Source of the DNA: Clostridium sp. M62/1
GTDB lineage: Bacteria > Bacillota > Clostridia > Lachnospirales > Lachnospiraceae
Assembly: GCF_020736365.1 (NCBI RefSeq)
Contig: NZ_CP085988.1
Span: 665,501-729,500 of the forward strand
DNA length: 64,000 nt
Direction of reading: 5' to 3'
Shown: piece after piece, positions 40,804-49,441 of the stretch
Position numbering within the stretch: position 1 is the stretch's first letter
Layout: each line of letters starts with the position of its first letter
Translations under genes and position numbers: made by a program
Notes under the pieces: generated by a model
The model's database searches: none
Told to the model about the DNA's origin: nothing
What the model saw: only the letters and a program-made list of their open reading frames with translations

Positions 40804-43554
40804 ATGCAGCAGGCAGCGGAGGTCGATTTAGACCGTCTGGTAGATTATAAAACTGAATACTGCTCCGTTATCAAAAAGCACAAGATCACAGGCGACAACC
40901 TCACAGGTCTGTGTCCGTTTCATGACGACCGTGCCAATTCATTCTCGGTAGACTTAAAGACCGGAATGTGGCACTGCTTCGCAGAGGATGAGGGCGGAAA
41001 TTTCGTCACATTTTATGCAAAGCTGAACGGACTGGATACCAAGGAAGCCTATAAGCAGATACTGGAAAAGTATGGAGCATTGAATGAGCCGCAGGAGAAA
41101 CCAAAAGAGAAGAAACCAGGACTGGATCACTACACCGTGTCCCAGTATTCATTCGAGAAGCGTCTCCCAGAGGACTGGCTGAAAGAGCAATGCTGCCTGC
41201 AGACGAAGAAAGACCGAAACGGAGTCCAGTATTTATACATACCATACTTTGACGCAGAAAAAAATCTGGCACTGCACCGTAAGAGATACGGCGGAAAGCA
41301 GTTCCGGTGGGAATATGGAAAGACAGACAGGCTGTGTATGTATGGATTATGGCAGATAGAAGCCATAAGGAATATCGGATACGCAGCACTGGTCGAGGGC
41401 GAGAGCGATTCCCAGTCCATGTGGTACATGGGAATCAGCACACTCGGAATACCGGGAGCGTCCATGATGCGGGCAGACTGGGCAGGAGTCCTGCAGGATT
41501 TGAAACTTTACATCCATGTAGAGCCGGACAAGGGTGGGGAAGCATTCCTCGCAAAAGTCACAAGGGCACTCCGGGAAGGAAAGTTCGTAGGAGAAGTATA
41601 CAAATGGAGCTGTCGAACACTCGGATGCAAGGACCCATCGGAAGTTTATATGAAGTATGGCAAAGAGGAAGCGTCCGAGAAGATCCGAAAAGCAATCAGC
41701 AACGCAGAGCAGATAGACATCGAGGAAGATAACATCCCGGAAGCGGTCGAGGGAGCACCTGTGAACTTAAGGCAGCCGGAAGGTTGGATTTATTCAGAAA
41801 AGGGAATCAGCGTGATCGATGAAAAGAAGTATGCACCAGTCATGGTATGCAGAACCCCAATCATTATCACGCAGCGACTGCGGAGCATGGAAACAGGAGA
41901 GGAAAAGATAGAGGTAGCATTCAAGAGGGATGGGCAGTGGCACAAGGCAATCTACCCACGAAGCACCATCTTCACATCCAGAGCCATCACAGCACTGGCA
42001 GACTTAGGATGCACCGTCACATCGGAGAATGCAAAGCACATCGTAAAATTCTTGGCGGCACTGGAAGCCGAGAACATAGACATCATAAAGAAAGCAGACT
42101 CCACAAGTACATTCGGATGGCAATCCGGAAAGCGGTTCGTGCCAGGGCATGACAAGGACATTGTTCTGGACATTGACCCATCGCAGAGGGGCATGGCAGC
42201 GGCATACTGCCAGAACGGAACAATGGCGGACTGGCTCAAAATGATAAAGCCACACCGAAGCAGAGACAAGTTCCGGTTCATACTGGCGGCCAGTTTCACA
42301 GCACCGCTCCTGCGGATCATAAAGCAGCGAATATTCTTCGTGTACAACTGGGGCGGTTCAAAAGGCGGAAAGACCGCAGCGCTTAAGGCAGCACTCTCCG
42401 TATGGGGCGACCCGGAAAGACTGATGGTAAATTTTAACGCAACACAGGTAGGCTTGGAGAGAACCGCATCCTTTTACTGCGACCTTCCGCTCGGAATTGA
42501 TGAGCGACAGTTGGCAGGAAATAACCAGAACTCACTGGAGAAAATCGTGTACATGATCGCCAGTGGTACAGGAAAGATACGAGGTGCAAAGAGCGGTGGC
42601 ATCCAGGCAACACAGACATGGAGAACCGTGGCACTGGCAACCGGAGAAGAACCACTATCAACAGAAACATCGCAGACAGGTGTAAGCACCCGTGTGCTTG
42701 AAATATACGGCGGACCATTTGACGATGAGAGGGAAGCCTCCGTCATGCATCAGCAGTCTGGAATGAACTGCGGATGGGCAGGGCCGGCTTACATCGGAAT
42801 GCTCCTGCACACAGACGAAAGAAGCATCACGGAGAAATACGATGAAATGATGCAGTATGTATACCAGATCAGCAAAGGAAAGAGCGGATCACACATAGCG
42901 GGCATCGCAGCGGTGGCACTGGCAGACGCAATCATCGACACATGGGTATTTAATAACGGAGAATGGCTGAAACGGTACGAAAATGGAGAATTTGATACGG
43001 AATCAGCCAAAACAAACACGGAAAACCTGCAAATCGACCCGGAATCATGGGAAAGAGCCAAAGAGATGGCAAGGAACATCCTGCAGGAGCAGATGAACGC
43101 AGACACCGGAGATGTAAACGAGAATGCCACGCAGTACATCGTGGACTGGATACTGTCAAACAAGGACAGCTTCGGGGAGAAAGCCTTCGGAACGTGCCTT
43201 GGCATGATCCAGAACAAGAACGCATACATCTTCCCATCCATGCTGACGCAGGCACTCACGAAAGCAGGGTACTCATCCAGAAAGACACTGAAATACCTCG
43301 CAGATAAGGGTCTGATCGGAGTATCAGTCCTTAAGGACGGCAGTACCAAGAACTCCGTAACAAAATGGTTTAACAACCGAAACTGTAGATTTGTGGAATT
43401 CCACTTGGGCGACCTCGCAGAGGAAAAGGACCCATTACTGGAGGAGGAAGAAATCGCAGAGCAGATGAAACCGCAGCAGATGAATCTGCCGGGAATGGGT
43501 GACGGATGGCAGACCATACCCGATGAGGATGCAGATAAGCTTCCGTTCAATTAG
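40804..43554 (+). CDS. Primase-helicase (CHC2 zinc finger, Toprim, DUF927 helicase; 916 aa)
   Basis: N-terminal primase zinc finger (LTGLCPFHDDRANSFSVD with WHCF and DEGGNFVTF), a Toprim-like domain (AALVEGESDSQSMWYMG, VEPDKGGEAF) near 190-250, then a DUF927 superfamily-3-type helicase: VYNWGGSKGGKTAALKAAL (Walker A) and DLPLGIDERQLAGN. The C-terminus ends DADKLPFN, like the SSB-like protein. It should prime and unwind at the phage origin, which probably lies directly downstream. Confidence 0.88.
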   Translation: MQQAAEVDLDRLVDYKTEYCSVIKKHKITGDNLTGLCPFHDDRANSFSVDLKTGMWHCFAEDEGGNFVTFYAKLNGLDTKEAYKQILEKYGALNEPQEKPKEKKPGLDHYTVSQYSFEKRLPEDWLKEQCCLQTKKDRNGVQYLYIPYFDAEKNLALHRKRYGGKQFRWEYGKTDRLCMYGLWQIEAIRNIGYAALVEGESDSQSMWYMGISTLGIPGASMMRADWAGVLQDLKLYIHVEPDKGGEAFLAKVTRALREGKFVGEVYKWSCRTLGCKDPSEVYMKYGKEEASEKIRKAISNAEQIDIEEDNIPEAVEGAPVNLRQPEGWIYSEKGISVIDEKKYAPVMVCRTPIIITQRLRSMETGEEKIEVAFKRDGQWHKAIYPRSTIFTSRAITALADLGCTVTSENAKHIVKFLAALEAENIDIIKKADSTSTFGWQSGKRFVPGHDKDIVLDIDPSQRGMAAAYCQNGTMADWLKMIKPHRSRDKFRFILAASFTAPLLRIIKQRIFFVYNWGGSKGGKTAALKAALSVWGDPERLMVNFNATQVGLERTASFYCDLPLGIDERQLAGNNQNSLEKIVYMIASGTGKIRGAKSGGIQATQTWRTVALATGEEPLSTETSQTGVSTRVLEIYGGPFDDEREASVMHQQSGMNCGWAGPAYIGMLLHTDERSITEKYDEMMQYVYQISKGKSGSHIAGIAAVALADAIIDTWVFNNGEWLKRYENGEFDTESAKTNTENLQIDPESWERAKEMARNILQEQMNADTGDVNENATQYIVDWILSNKDSFGEKAFGTCLGMIQNKNAYIFPSMLTQALTKAGYSSRKTLKYLADKGLIGVSVLKDGSTKNSVTKWFNNRNCRFVEFHLGDLAEEKDPLLEEEEIAEQMKPQQMNLPGMGDGWQTIPDEDADKLPFN

Positions 43555-43985
43555 TCACAGAATTTGCGATTTAGTCACAAAAACCATGGAGCAGAAAAAA
43601 TTGTGTGACTGGAAATTATGTGACCAAAATCGCTAAAAAGTTATAAAAAACCTTAAAAAACCGCACACCTAAAATTAGGTGTTTAGTTAGGTGTTCGGTT
43701 AGGTGTTTAGTAAAAAACCCAGTAAAATCAAGGCTTTTAATAACATCTAAACACCTAAAACACCTAAATCACTATTTTTATTGTATTTACGGAAAATTGT
43801 GTGACTGCATAAAGGGTTAGTCACAGAAATCACTAAAAAAACATGGTGTATTTCAAAAATTAGGTGTTAGGTGTTTAGTAACCCCGATAAAGCCAGTAAA
43901 ATCAAGGGTTTCACACCGCACACCTAAATGAACACGTAGGTGTGCGGTAGAAAAATGGAGCATTAGGTGTTCGGAGACAGAAAGG
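43551..43985. repeat. Iteron-rich putative replication origin
   Basis: No gene. Two motif families: TTAGTCACA (43551, 43571, 43818; inverse TGTGTGACT near 43602 and 43797) and a 12-mer TTAGGTGTTTAG, three in exact tandem at 43675-43710 (middle one TTAGGTGTTCGG), inverted copies at about 43747-43766, more at 43860-43878 and 43963-43974. A perfect 12-bp hairpin ACCGCACACCTA/TAGGTGTGCGGT spans 43915-43948, and CAGTAAAATCAAGG is repeated (about 43720, 43893). The AT-rich spacers and position after the primase support an origin. Confidence 0.75.
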
Positions 43986-43994
43986 GTGGTGCGA

Positions 43995-44618
43995 ATGGAA
44001 GATGAAAGCATCCAAAAGGATGAAGAAAAGCTGAAATCGCTACTGGAGACACTGAAAAAGAATGACGAGAATGTGCCAGAGGAACTCCTAAAGACCAAGT
44101 ACAAGAAACCGTACCGGGAACTAAAGGATAGCATCAAGGAAGTAGCGGATCAGATCTCCGGCAGGAGAATCAGACAGGACATCGTTATAAAAAACGATGA
44201 TGCCGGACAGGTTCTCATAAAGCAGATACAGGAAATGCTTGAGGAAAAACGGAGAGCCGGAACAGGCAAGGAACTCGGCAGGACACTCTACAAGGAATAC
44301 AGTGTCGAGAAATTCCTACAGGTGGTGGAAGAAATCAGAATAGCAGTCTGGAATCTGTGGATACCTTACTGGCAACAACACTGTTGCTTATACGCAGCAC
44401 CGGAGTGCTTCGATGAGGACGGACCGCCACCGAAGATTTATAACGATCTGACAAAAGAGTTCCTTGTAGACCAGGAACAGAACATCTGGGAGAAGAAACC
44501 AGAGTGGGAATCAGAACAGAGAATGATCATCACAGCCGGAGCGTGCCACATTCTGGCTGAGGGATTAAGAAATAAGGAGGAAGCAGATGGGATGCAAAGC
44601 AGCGATACCAACGGATGA
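43995..44618 (+). CDS. Phage protein of unknown function (207 aa)
   Basis: Start at 43995 after AAAGGG, directly next to the iteron array. Charged helical N-terminus (EKLKSLLETLKKNDENVPEE), middle SGRRIRQDIVIKNDDAGQV and a C-terminal WESEQRMIITAGACHILAEG. Being the first gene after the origin makes an origin-binding or replication role plausible, but no DNA-binding motif is clear. Confidence 0.6.
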   Translation: MEDESIQKDEEKLKSLLETLKKNDENVPEELLKTKYKKPYRELKDSIKEVADQISGRRIRQDIVIKNDDAGQVLIKQIQEMLEEKRRAGTGKELGRTLYKEYSVEKFLQVVEEIRIAVWNLWIPYWQQHCCLYAAPECFDEDGPPPKIYNDLTKEFLVDQEQNIWEKKPEWESEQRMIITAGACHILAEGLRNKEEADGMQSSDTNG

Positions 44619-44748
44619 GTACCACGGATGGGAGTGTGAAATAACAGAGGGAGCGTGTATGTTTTTACACCCAGACAGTAAAAGATGTGCCAAAGAATAT
44701 GGCGAAGGACCAGATACAGTAGAACAGGAGGAGCAAGACAATGGATAA
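44587..44748 (+). CDS. Small Cys-containing protein (53 aa)
   Basis: ATG at 44587 after AAGGAGGAAGC, overlapping the previous gene and the next one. Four Cys (GCKAAIP, WECE, GACMF, RCAK) could bind metal. Acidic tail. Kept because it has a good ribosome-binding site and bridges two overlapping genes. Confidence 0.55.
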   Translation: MGCKAAIPTDEYHGWECEITEGACMFLHPDSKRCAKEYGEGPDTVEQEEQDNG

Positions 44749-45445
44749 CAGACAGGTAAACATCAACAGATTTGAAGCAGAGATGGCAAAGGTAACAAGA
44801 GACGGAGTGGACAAGCTGATGGCATTTATCAGAAAGAGTGATATGTACGCAGCACCTGCAAGTACCAGATTCCACCTTTCAGTGACAGGCGGACTGCTAC
44901 AGCACTCACTCAATGTACTGGATGCACTGAGGGCGAACCTCACAAAGAACGATGACGGCACATACTCATACGAGGTCGCAGGAGTTCCGGCAGCCAGAGT
45001 GACAGAGGAAAATGTGATCATCATGGCACTGCTCCATGACATCTGCAAGACCTACTTCTACACAACGGAAATCAGAAACCGCAAGGTCAATGGAAAGTGG
45101 GAGCAGTACGAAGCATTCGCAGTAGACGACAAGATTCCATACGGTCACGGAGAAAAGTCTGTAATGATGATCGAGGAATATATGAAGCTTCAGCCAGTAG
45201 AAAGATATGCAATCAGATGGCACATGGGATACACCGAAGCCGACACCTTATCATTCAACAATGCAATCGACAGATACCCGATGATCTGGGCACTGCATTC
45301 CGCAGACACACAGGCAAGTCACTTCATGGAAAACAATGAGGGGAACAAGCTGGCATACGCAGACAACGGATCAGCGGAATACGCAGATCAGCCGACCATG
45401 CAGGAGGCAACCGCCCCGGTATTTGAGGAGGCGACACCAGTATGA
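44741..45445 (+). CDS. HD-domain protein (234 aa)
   Basis: HD-type metal motif: first His in LLQHSLNV, then the diagnostic LLHDICKTYF, later GHGEKSVMMIEE and IRWHMGY, and a final Asp in ALHSADTQA. HD proteins hydrolyse phosphoesters of nucleotides or nucleic acids. Phage copies may alter nucleotide pools or degrade host signalling nucleotides. The C-terminal 40 residues are low-complexity. Starts after GGAGGAGC. Confidence 0.85.
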   Translation: MDNRQVNINRFEAEMAKVTRDGVDKLMAFIRKSDMYAAPASTRFHLSVTGGLLQHSLNVLDALRANLTKNDDGTYSYEVAGVPAARVTEENVIIMALLHDICKTYFYTTEIRNRKVNGKWEQYEAFAVDDKIPYGHGEKSVMMIEEYMKLQPVERYAIRWHMGYTEADTLSFNNAIDRYPMIWALHSADTQASHFMENNEGNKLAYADNGSAEYADQPTMQEATAPVFEEATPV

Positions 45446-45642
45446 GCATGATGGAACTGCTGTCCCAGATGAGAGAGCGAGCCAGAGCCAAGAAGCAGCG
45501 CAAAGGAAGCCTGCCGTGGTTTTGTATCATTCTTTCGGACAAATGCGTAGAGCCGGAAAAACCCTGTACTGAGTGCAGGGTTTACGAGGAACATAAAGAA
45601 GAAATCGAAAAGGAGATGGAGAGACATGATCATCAAGATTGA
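45442..45642 (+). CDS. Small Cys-containing phage protein (66 aa)
   Basis: Starts in the stop of the HD gene. Basic helix (MRERARAKKQRKGSLPWFC) then three further Cys (KCVEPEKPCTECRV) and an acidic helical tail. Possible metal-binding accessory protein; function unknown. Confidence 0.6.
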   Translation: MSMMELLSQMRERARAKKQRKGSLPWFCIILSDKCVEPEKPCTECRVYEEHKEEIEKEMERHDHQD

Positions 45643-45880
45643 AGCAGTACCGAAACTGGTAATGGAAAATGGAGTAGAGAAAGTCGTCATGGGAGAAAAC
45701 AATCAGCCAGTGTGGGATAAAGAAAGAGCACTTATCACAACCAAGGGCGGCAATTACCGCAGAATCGTCACACTCACAGACGAACTGGCGGCAGAGGTGC
45801 TAAAAGGACACCGATACTTCAATGCAGTAGAGAAAAACGGAAAACTCCACATCACAGGGAGAGTGTCCGCCAGATTTTAA
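45626..45880 (+). CDS. Phage protein of unknown function (84 aa)
   Basis: Overlaps the previous gene by 17 bp, start after AAGGAGATGGAG. Beta-rich: MIIKIEAVPKLVMENG and a RRIVTLTDELAAEVLKGHRY stretch. No motif is recognised. Confidence 0.55.
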   Translation: MIIKIEAVPKLVMENGVEKVVMGENNQPVWDKERALITTKGGNYRRIVTLTDELAAEVLKGHRYFNAVEKNGKLHITGRVSARF

Positions 45881-45891
45881 GGAGGCAGACG

Positions 45892-46377
45892 ATGACAGCA
45901 AAGAACGCAGAAGGGTATCCAGACCCAACAGCAGAGGAAGCAATCCGCCATGTAATGCGTGGCGGAAAACTGGATTATACCTCCTTCAGAACCTACGAGG
46001 AACTGCAAGACTACACCATAAAGCATAACAAGGGTATAAACACCAGAGAAGCGGCCGACAAATTCATCCGGGAGAAGATGCCGAAGGAAAGCTACTTCCA
46101 GAAGAAAATCCTTGACTGGATAAAAGACAACGCACCAAATGCCATCGCATGGAAAGAAGCAGCCGGCCCGTACTCCAGACAGGGAATCCCGGACATTACC
46201 TGCATCATCAATGGCAGGTATTACGGATTTGAGGTCAAGCGGCCATTCATTGGGGTACTAAGCAAAATACAGGAGCAGACGATAAAACAGATCCGCAGAG
46301 CAGGTGGCAGAGCATGGGTAGTCACTTCGGAAAAGGAAGTAGCAGAAATCCTGCTGCCGGAACTGACACAGAAATAG
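45892..46377 (+). CDS. VRR-NUC domain nuclease (161 aa)
   Basis: C-terminal VRR-NUC (PD-(D/E)XK-like) domain: GIPDITCIINGRYYGFEVKR gives the catalytic Asp and Glu-x-Lys, followed by QEQTIKQIRRAGGRAWVV. The N-terminal 60 residues are a helical extension. Phage VRR-NUC proteins are thought to cut DNA junctions or flaps. Start after AAGGAGGCAGACG. Confidence 0.88.
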   Translation: MTAKNAEGYPDPTAEEAIRHVMRGGKLDYTSFRTYEELQDYTIKHNKGINTREAADKFIREKMPKESYFQKKILDWIKDNAPNAIAWKEAAGPYSRQGIPDITCIINGRYYGFEVKRPFIGVLSKIQEQTIKQIRRAGGRAWVVTSEKEVAEILLPELTQK

Positions 46378-46393
46378 CAAGGGAGCAAACAGA

Positions 46394-46618
46394 ATGAGAG
46401 TAGCAATCGAACCGAGAAAAGCAACTGACCGTGGCGGATATTACTGTATGCCGCTGAAGGTAAATGTGCCGACAGGACGCAAGGACTGGAAGCTGACCAA
46501 GTGCCCGGAGTGCGGTGCACAGTGTTGGGAACTGCCACTGGCAGAAGTAGCCAAGGCGCAGGGAGCAAAAGGACTCTGCACCATGTGCGCTTTAAAGAAG
46601 GGAGTGAGCGGAAGATGA
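46394..46618 (+). CDS. Small zinc-ribbon protein (74 aa)
   Basis: Two Cys pairs (CPECGAQCWELP and CTMCALKKGV) suggest a zinc ribbon after a basic N-terminus (VAIEPRKATDRGGYYCM). Overlaps the next gene by 4 bp (ATGA). Confidence 0.65.
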   Translation: MRVAIEPRKATDRGGYYCMPLKVNVPTGRKDWKLTKCPECGAQCWELPLAEVAKAQGAKGLCTMCALKKGVSGR

Positions 46619-46785
46619 ACGATGATGAAAAGTGTTGCTGCGGAAACTGCCTGCACCACAGACCATCATGGGAAACAGGACATCTGAGCGGATGGCACTG
46701 CGATAACTTCATGGCAGACGCATACGGATGTGATACGGAGTACGATGATGGAGAAGAATGTCCAGATTTTGAAAGCAAGAGGTAG
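46615..46785 (+). CDS. Cys-rich small protein (56 aa)
   Basis: ATGA overlap start. Contains CCCGNCLHHRPSW, HCDNF, YGCDTE and EECPDF: seven Cys plus His in 56 residues, so almost certainly metal-binding. One of several small zinc-type proteins in this part of the phage. Function unknown. Confidence 0.65.
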   Translation: MNDDEKCCCGNCLHHRPSWETGHLSGWHCDNFMADAYGCDTEYDDGEECPDFESKR

Positions 46786-46792
46786 GCAAACC

Positions 46793-47002
46793 ATGTGGAA
46801 GATTTTCATAGAATACGATGATAAAAGCAAATTGACGATAACCGGAAAACACAAGGATATTCCGGTAGAACTGGCGAACAAATACTACAGAGAATATGTG
46901 AAAAGTAGCGTATGCAATGCCACATATCAGCAGTATCCAAAGAAAGACCATAAACCAATGTCACTAGCAACGAAGATCATGGAACTTCAGAAGGGAGCGT
47001 AG
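46793..47002 (+). CDS. Phage protein of unknown function (69 aa)
   Basis: Start at 46793 in CCATGTGGAAG, with AAGCAAGAGG upstream. Beta-rich N-terminus (MWKIFIEYDDKSKLTITGKH) and helical, basic C-terminal half. More AT-rich than the flanks. No motif recognised. Confidence 0.5.
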   Translation: MWKIFIEYDDKSKLTITGKHKDIPVELANKYYREYVKSSVCNATYQQYPKKDHKPMSLATKIMELQKGA

Positions 47003-47004
47003 CA

Positions 47005-47445
47005 ATGGGAGAAAAACCATTAACAACCGAGGAACTGCGACAGATGGCAGGACAGCCAGTGTGGTGTCCGGATGAGGAAGCATACGGAATTGTGATGTGC
47101 GACAAAATCGGGCAATGGGCAGGAATTCCGTTCTTGCACGGAGTATGGTACGGGGATGGCAATGGCTGCGGTGTGGAATTTAATCATAATATCATCAAGA
47201 GAAGGCTGAGATGCTACAGAACGATCAGCGAGAAAGACATCCCGAAACCACTCATACAGAAAGCAGCATTCGGAGATATTGTGATGGTATGCCCAAACTG
47301 CGAAAACGCAGCCGTTATCAATCCATACAGAAAAATCAATCCATACAGAAAAGACAGGGAATTATATCCGCACTGTCCGTGGTGTGGGCAGAAATTAAAG
47401 GAGGCAGAGGATGAGACTGAAAAAGAAAATCAGCAGGCAGAGTAA
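47005..47445 (+). CDS. Zinc-ribbon phage protein with internal duplication (146 aa)
   Basis: N-terminal EELRQMAGQPVWCPDEEAYG and a C-terminal zinc ribbon (CPNCENAAVI ... CPWCGQKL). Between the two Cys pairs an 18-bp perfect tandem duplication (47317-47334 and 47335-47352) repeats INPYRK. Start after AAGGGAGCG; overlaps the next gene by 35 bp. Confidence 0.65.
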   Translation: MGEKPLTTEELRQMAGQPVWCPDEEAYGIVMCDKIGQWAGIPFLHGVWYGDGNGCGVEFNHNIIKRRLRCYRTISEKDIPKPLIQKAAFGDIVMVCPNCENAAVINPYRKINPYRKDRELYPHCPWCGQKLKEAEDETEKENQQAE

Positions 47446-47734
47446 GATATTCAAAAAGGCAATCAATGCAAAGTGGGCATTCTACTGGGCAAAGTTTATG
47501 ACAGAAGCAGCGGCCATCTGCAGGAAGTACACGCATGAGGTAATCGAAGGCAAGGGAACGGATCATGAATATACACACGCCTCATGCGATGGTTGCCCAT
47601 TCAATGTGGAGAAGTTCGGGGAGCATAAGATATGCGGGTGCGTATTAAGCGCACCGGACGACTGGGATGAGCCGAAGGTAATCGGTCATGTCGTCCGCAC
47701 AATAATCCATGAAATGGCAGGTGGCAAGAAATGA
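47411..47734 (+). CDS. Cys-containing phage protein (107 aa)
   Basis: Basic N-terminus (RLKKKISRQSKIFKKAINAK), middle helices and Cys residues in CRKYTH, CDGCPFN and ICGCVLS that may bind metal. Overlaps both neighbours. Function unknown. Confidence 0.6.
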   Translation: MRLKKKISRQSKIFKKAINAKWAFYWAKFMTEAAAICRKYTHEVIEGKGTDHEYTHASCDGCPFNVEKFGEHKICGCVLSAPDDWDEPKVIGHVVRTIIHEMAGGKK

Positions 47735-47955
47735 ACGAGAACGAAATCCGTGAGTACGCACTCATGAAAGCAACATTCAAGTGGCTGCTGATCGGTATGC
47801 TATGGCAAGGATTAGAACTGTGGTTCTATGGAGCAACCAGACCGAGTAACGAGGACACAATCATCGGATTTTTCCTCTGGTATTACATCGTGAGATGTGA
47901 ATGCATGAAAAGGGGAGTCTGGTGGAAAAGAGGTGGAAACAATGGCAAAAGGTAA
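47731..47955 (+). CDS. Small protein with hydrophobic segments (74 aa)
   Basis: ATGA overlap start. FKWLLIGMLWQGLELWFYGA and IIGFFLWYYIVRC are two hydrophobic, aromatic segments, so it may be a membrane protein; the C-terminus is basic (KRGVWWKRGGNNGKR). Function unknown. Confidence 0.5.
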   Translation: MNENEIREYALMKATFKWLLIGMLWQGLELWFYGATRPSNEDTIIGFFLWYYIVRCECMKRGVWWKRGGNNGKR

Positions 47956-48184
47956 ACCAAAGCGTAAGCCATTCGGGATGAATTCCAGTCTGGCGGACGC
48001 AACGCAGGTAATGAGACAACTTCCGGTGTCGGCAATGCTCTCGTCCATTGAAATGCAGATAAACATCCTGCAGGAGCGTGGAGTAGAGATACGAGACTGG
48101 GAGAACAAAGACCGGGTACTTAAGCAGGTAAGGATACTCGGCGGAAAAGCATACTTCCTTGCGGAGGACAAACCCAGGGATTAG
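47942..48184 (+). CDS. Phage protein of unknown function (80 aa)
   Basis: ATG at 47942 after AGAGGTGG. Basic N-terminus (MAKGKPKRKPFGMNSSLADA), helical middle and EIRDWENKDRVLKQVRILGG. It precedes the late regulator and may act with it. Confidence 0.55.
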   Translation: MAKGKPKRKPFGMNSSLADATQVMRQLPVSAMLSSIEMQINILQERGVEIRDWENKDRVLKQVRILGGKAYFLAEDKPRD

Positions 48185-48198
48185 AAAGAAGGAAAACT

Positions 48199-48711
48199 AT
48201 GACACCAGACAGCATGGCAAATGGGGTAGAAGAACAAAAACTGCTTCTCAAACAGTACCTCGGACAATATTATTATGCCAAGATGAAAAAGAAGCAGTTG
48301 GAAGCCAGACTTCGTACTTTCAGAGAAAATATGCTCGGCACAAAGGGGATGCAATACTCCCCAGTGCCACGCAGCCAGACCAACAGCGTAGGAGACGGAC
48401 CGGCAACGCAGGTCATCCGTGAAATGGAGATCGAGGATAGAATCGAATCACAGAAAGCAGAGATGGCAAAGACCATGCTGAATGTGATGAAGATCATGGA
48501 TTTTTTACCAACGGACTCCACGGAACGAAGCATACTGGAATACAGACACATTGACTGTTTGAGTTGGAAGCAGGTGTGCAAGGAAGCAAACATGACAAGG
48601 ACCCCTTGCAACAAATACTACAACGCAGGAATTGACAAGCTGCTTACATACAAAAAAGTACAGTCAATTTTACAGGAATTCGCCTCCTCCCAAGAACCCT
48701 CAAAGCCTTGA
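48199..48711 (+). CDS. Sigma-like late transcription regulator (170 aa)
   Basis: The C-terminal third (TERSILEYRHIDCLSWKQVC then KEANMTRTPCNKYYNAGIDK) has the sigma region 4 / helix-turn-helix pattern of the DUF1492/ArpU-type phage regulators that lie just upstream of terminase genes. The N-terminal half is a coiled coil. It likely activates late transcription; its target may be in the 49356-50102 gap. Start after AGAAGGAAAAC. Confidence 0.8.
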   Translation: MTPDSMANGVEEQKLLLKQYLGQYYYAKMKKKQLEARLRTFRENMLGTKGMQYSPVPRSQTNSVGDGPATQVIREMEIEDRIESQKAEMAKTMLNVMKIMDFLPTDSTERSILEYRHIDCLSWKQVCKEANMTRTPCNKYYNAGIDKLLTYKKVQSILQEFASSQEPSKP

Positions 48712-48731
48712 AATTGCTTGACTTCGGAGTA

Positions 48732-48803
48732 GGGGGGGGGGTAGAATTGTAGTTGCAAAAAGGCTTATTTATAGCCAATTTAGCACAAACAAAATTCTAC
48801 CCC
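48732..48803 (+). promoter_or_regulatory. G10 tract and stem before the lipoprotein-like gene
   Basis: Ten consecutive G (48732-48741) run into GGGGTAGAATT (48738-48748), which pairs perfectly with AATTCTACCCC (48793-48803); an inner GGCT/AGCC hairpin lies between. The 3' arm ends 4 bases before the AAGGAGG of the next gene. The G tract could vary in length. Confidence 0.6.
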
Positions 48804-48818
48804 AAAAGGAGGTCTCTT

Positions 48819-49355
48819 ATGAAAGAGAAGAAGCGAAAAAAGGTCGGCATTGTACTGATCGCAATCATTGTTTTATGCATCATCGGAATAATTGCATCGC
48901 CAAGCGATGATAAAAAGGATGATAGCAATCCAAGGCAGACAGAGCAGCAGAATACTGAGGTCACGGAGCAGGCTTCGGAAACTACCGAACCAAAAACAGA
49001 GGAAAAAGACGAACCCGCAGAAATTGATGGAGTAGACATCATATTCTCTGACACAGTAAGAAATGACAAGACAGGAAATTGGAGACTGGCAAAAGTTACA
49101 GGGGATAAATCAGCAGAGGAATACGCAGCGGATTATTATAAGCAATATTTCAAGGCGGATAATGAAGTCCATGCAGTCGTCAATTTCACGCTTAATACCA
49201 CAGCCTGCATAACCTGCGTAGGAGATACGCTCAATGTTAGAATATACGAGCACATCAAAGACGAAGAACAGTATGCGGAGAATTTATTCACAGGCACTAA
49301 GTACGCAGAATACAATGTGGATAAAAACACAGGAGATGTGGAAAAGGTGGAATAA
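48819..49355 (+). CDS. Membrane-anchored secreted protein, moron candidate (178 aa)
   Basis: Basic start (MKEKKRKKVG), one hydrophobic helix (IVLIAIIVLCIIGIIA), a Thr/Glu-rich linker (about 28-65), then a folded domain with VDIIFSDTVRNDKTGNWRLA and NFTLNTTACITCVGDTLN. It sits alone between the late regulator and the terminase region, has its own ribosome-binding site, hairpin leader and terminator, and is more AT-rich than its neighbours. This suggests a cargo gene expressed in the lysogen. Function unknown. Confidence 0.7.
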   Translation: MKEKKRKKVGIVLIAIIVLCIIGIIASPSDDKKDDSNPRQTEQQNTEVTEQASETTEPKTEEKDEPAEIDGVDIIFSDTVRNDKTGNWRLAKVTGDKSAEEYAADYYKQYFKADNEVHAVVNFTLNTTACITCVGDTLNVRIYEHIKDEEQYAENLFTGTKYAEYNVDKNTGDVEKVE

Positions 49356-49441
49356 TTCAAGGCTAATATATTGCAGAATATCAAGCCGGAAATTTTACCG
49401 GGGAAAATTCCGCAAAAAGAAAAACAGAACATCGAAAATTC

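Noticed and set aside
43675..43974. CRISPR array
   Set aside because: The repeats are 9-12 bp, partly directly abutting and in both orientations, with irregular spacing; this fits origin iterons, not repeat-spacer units.
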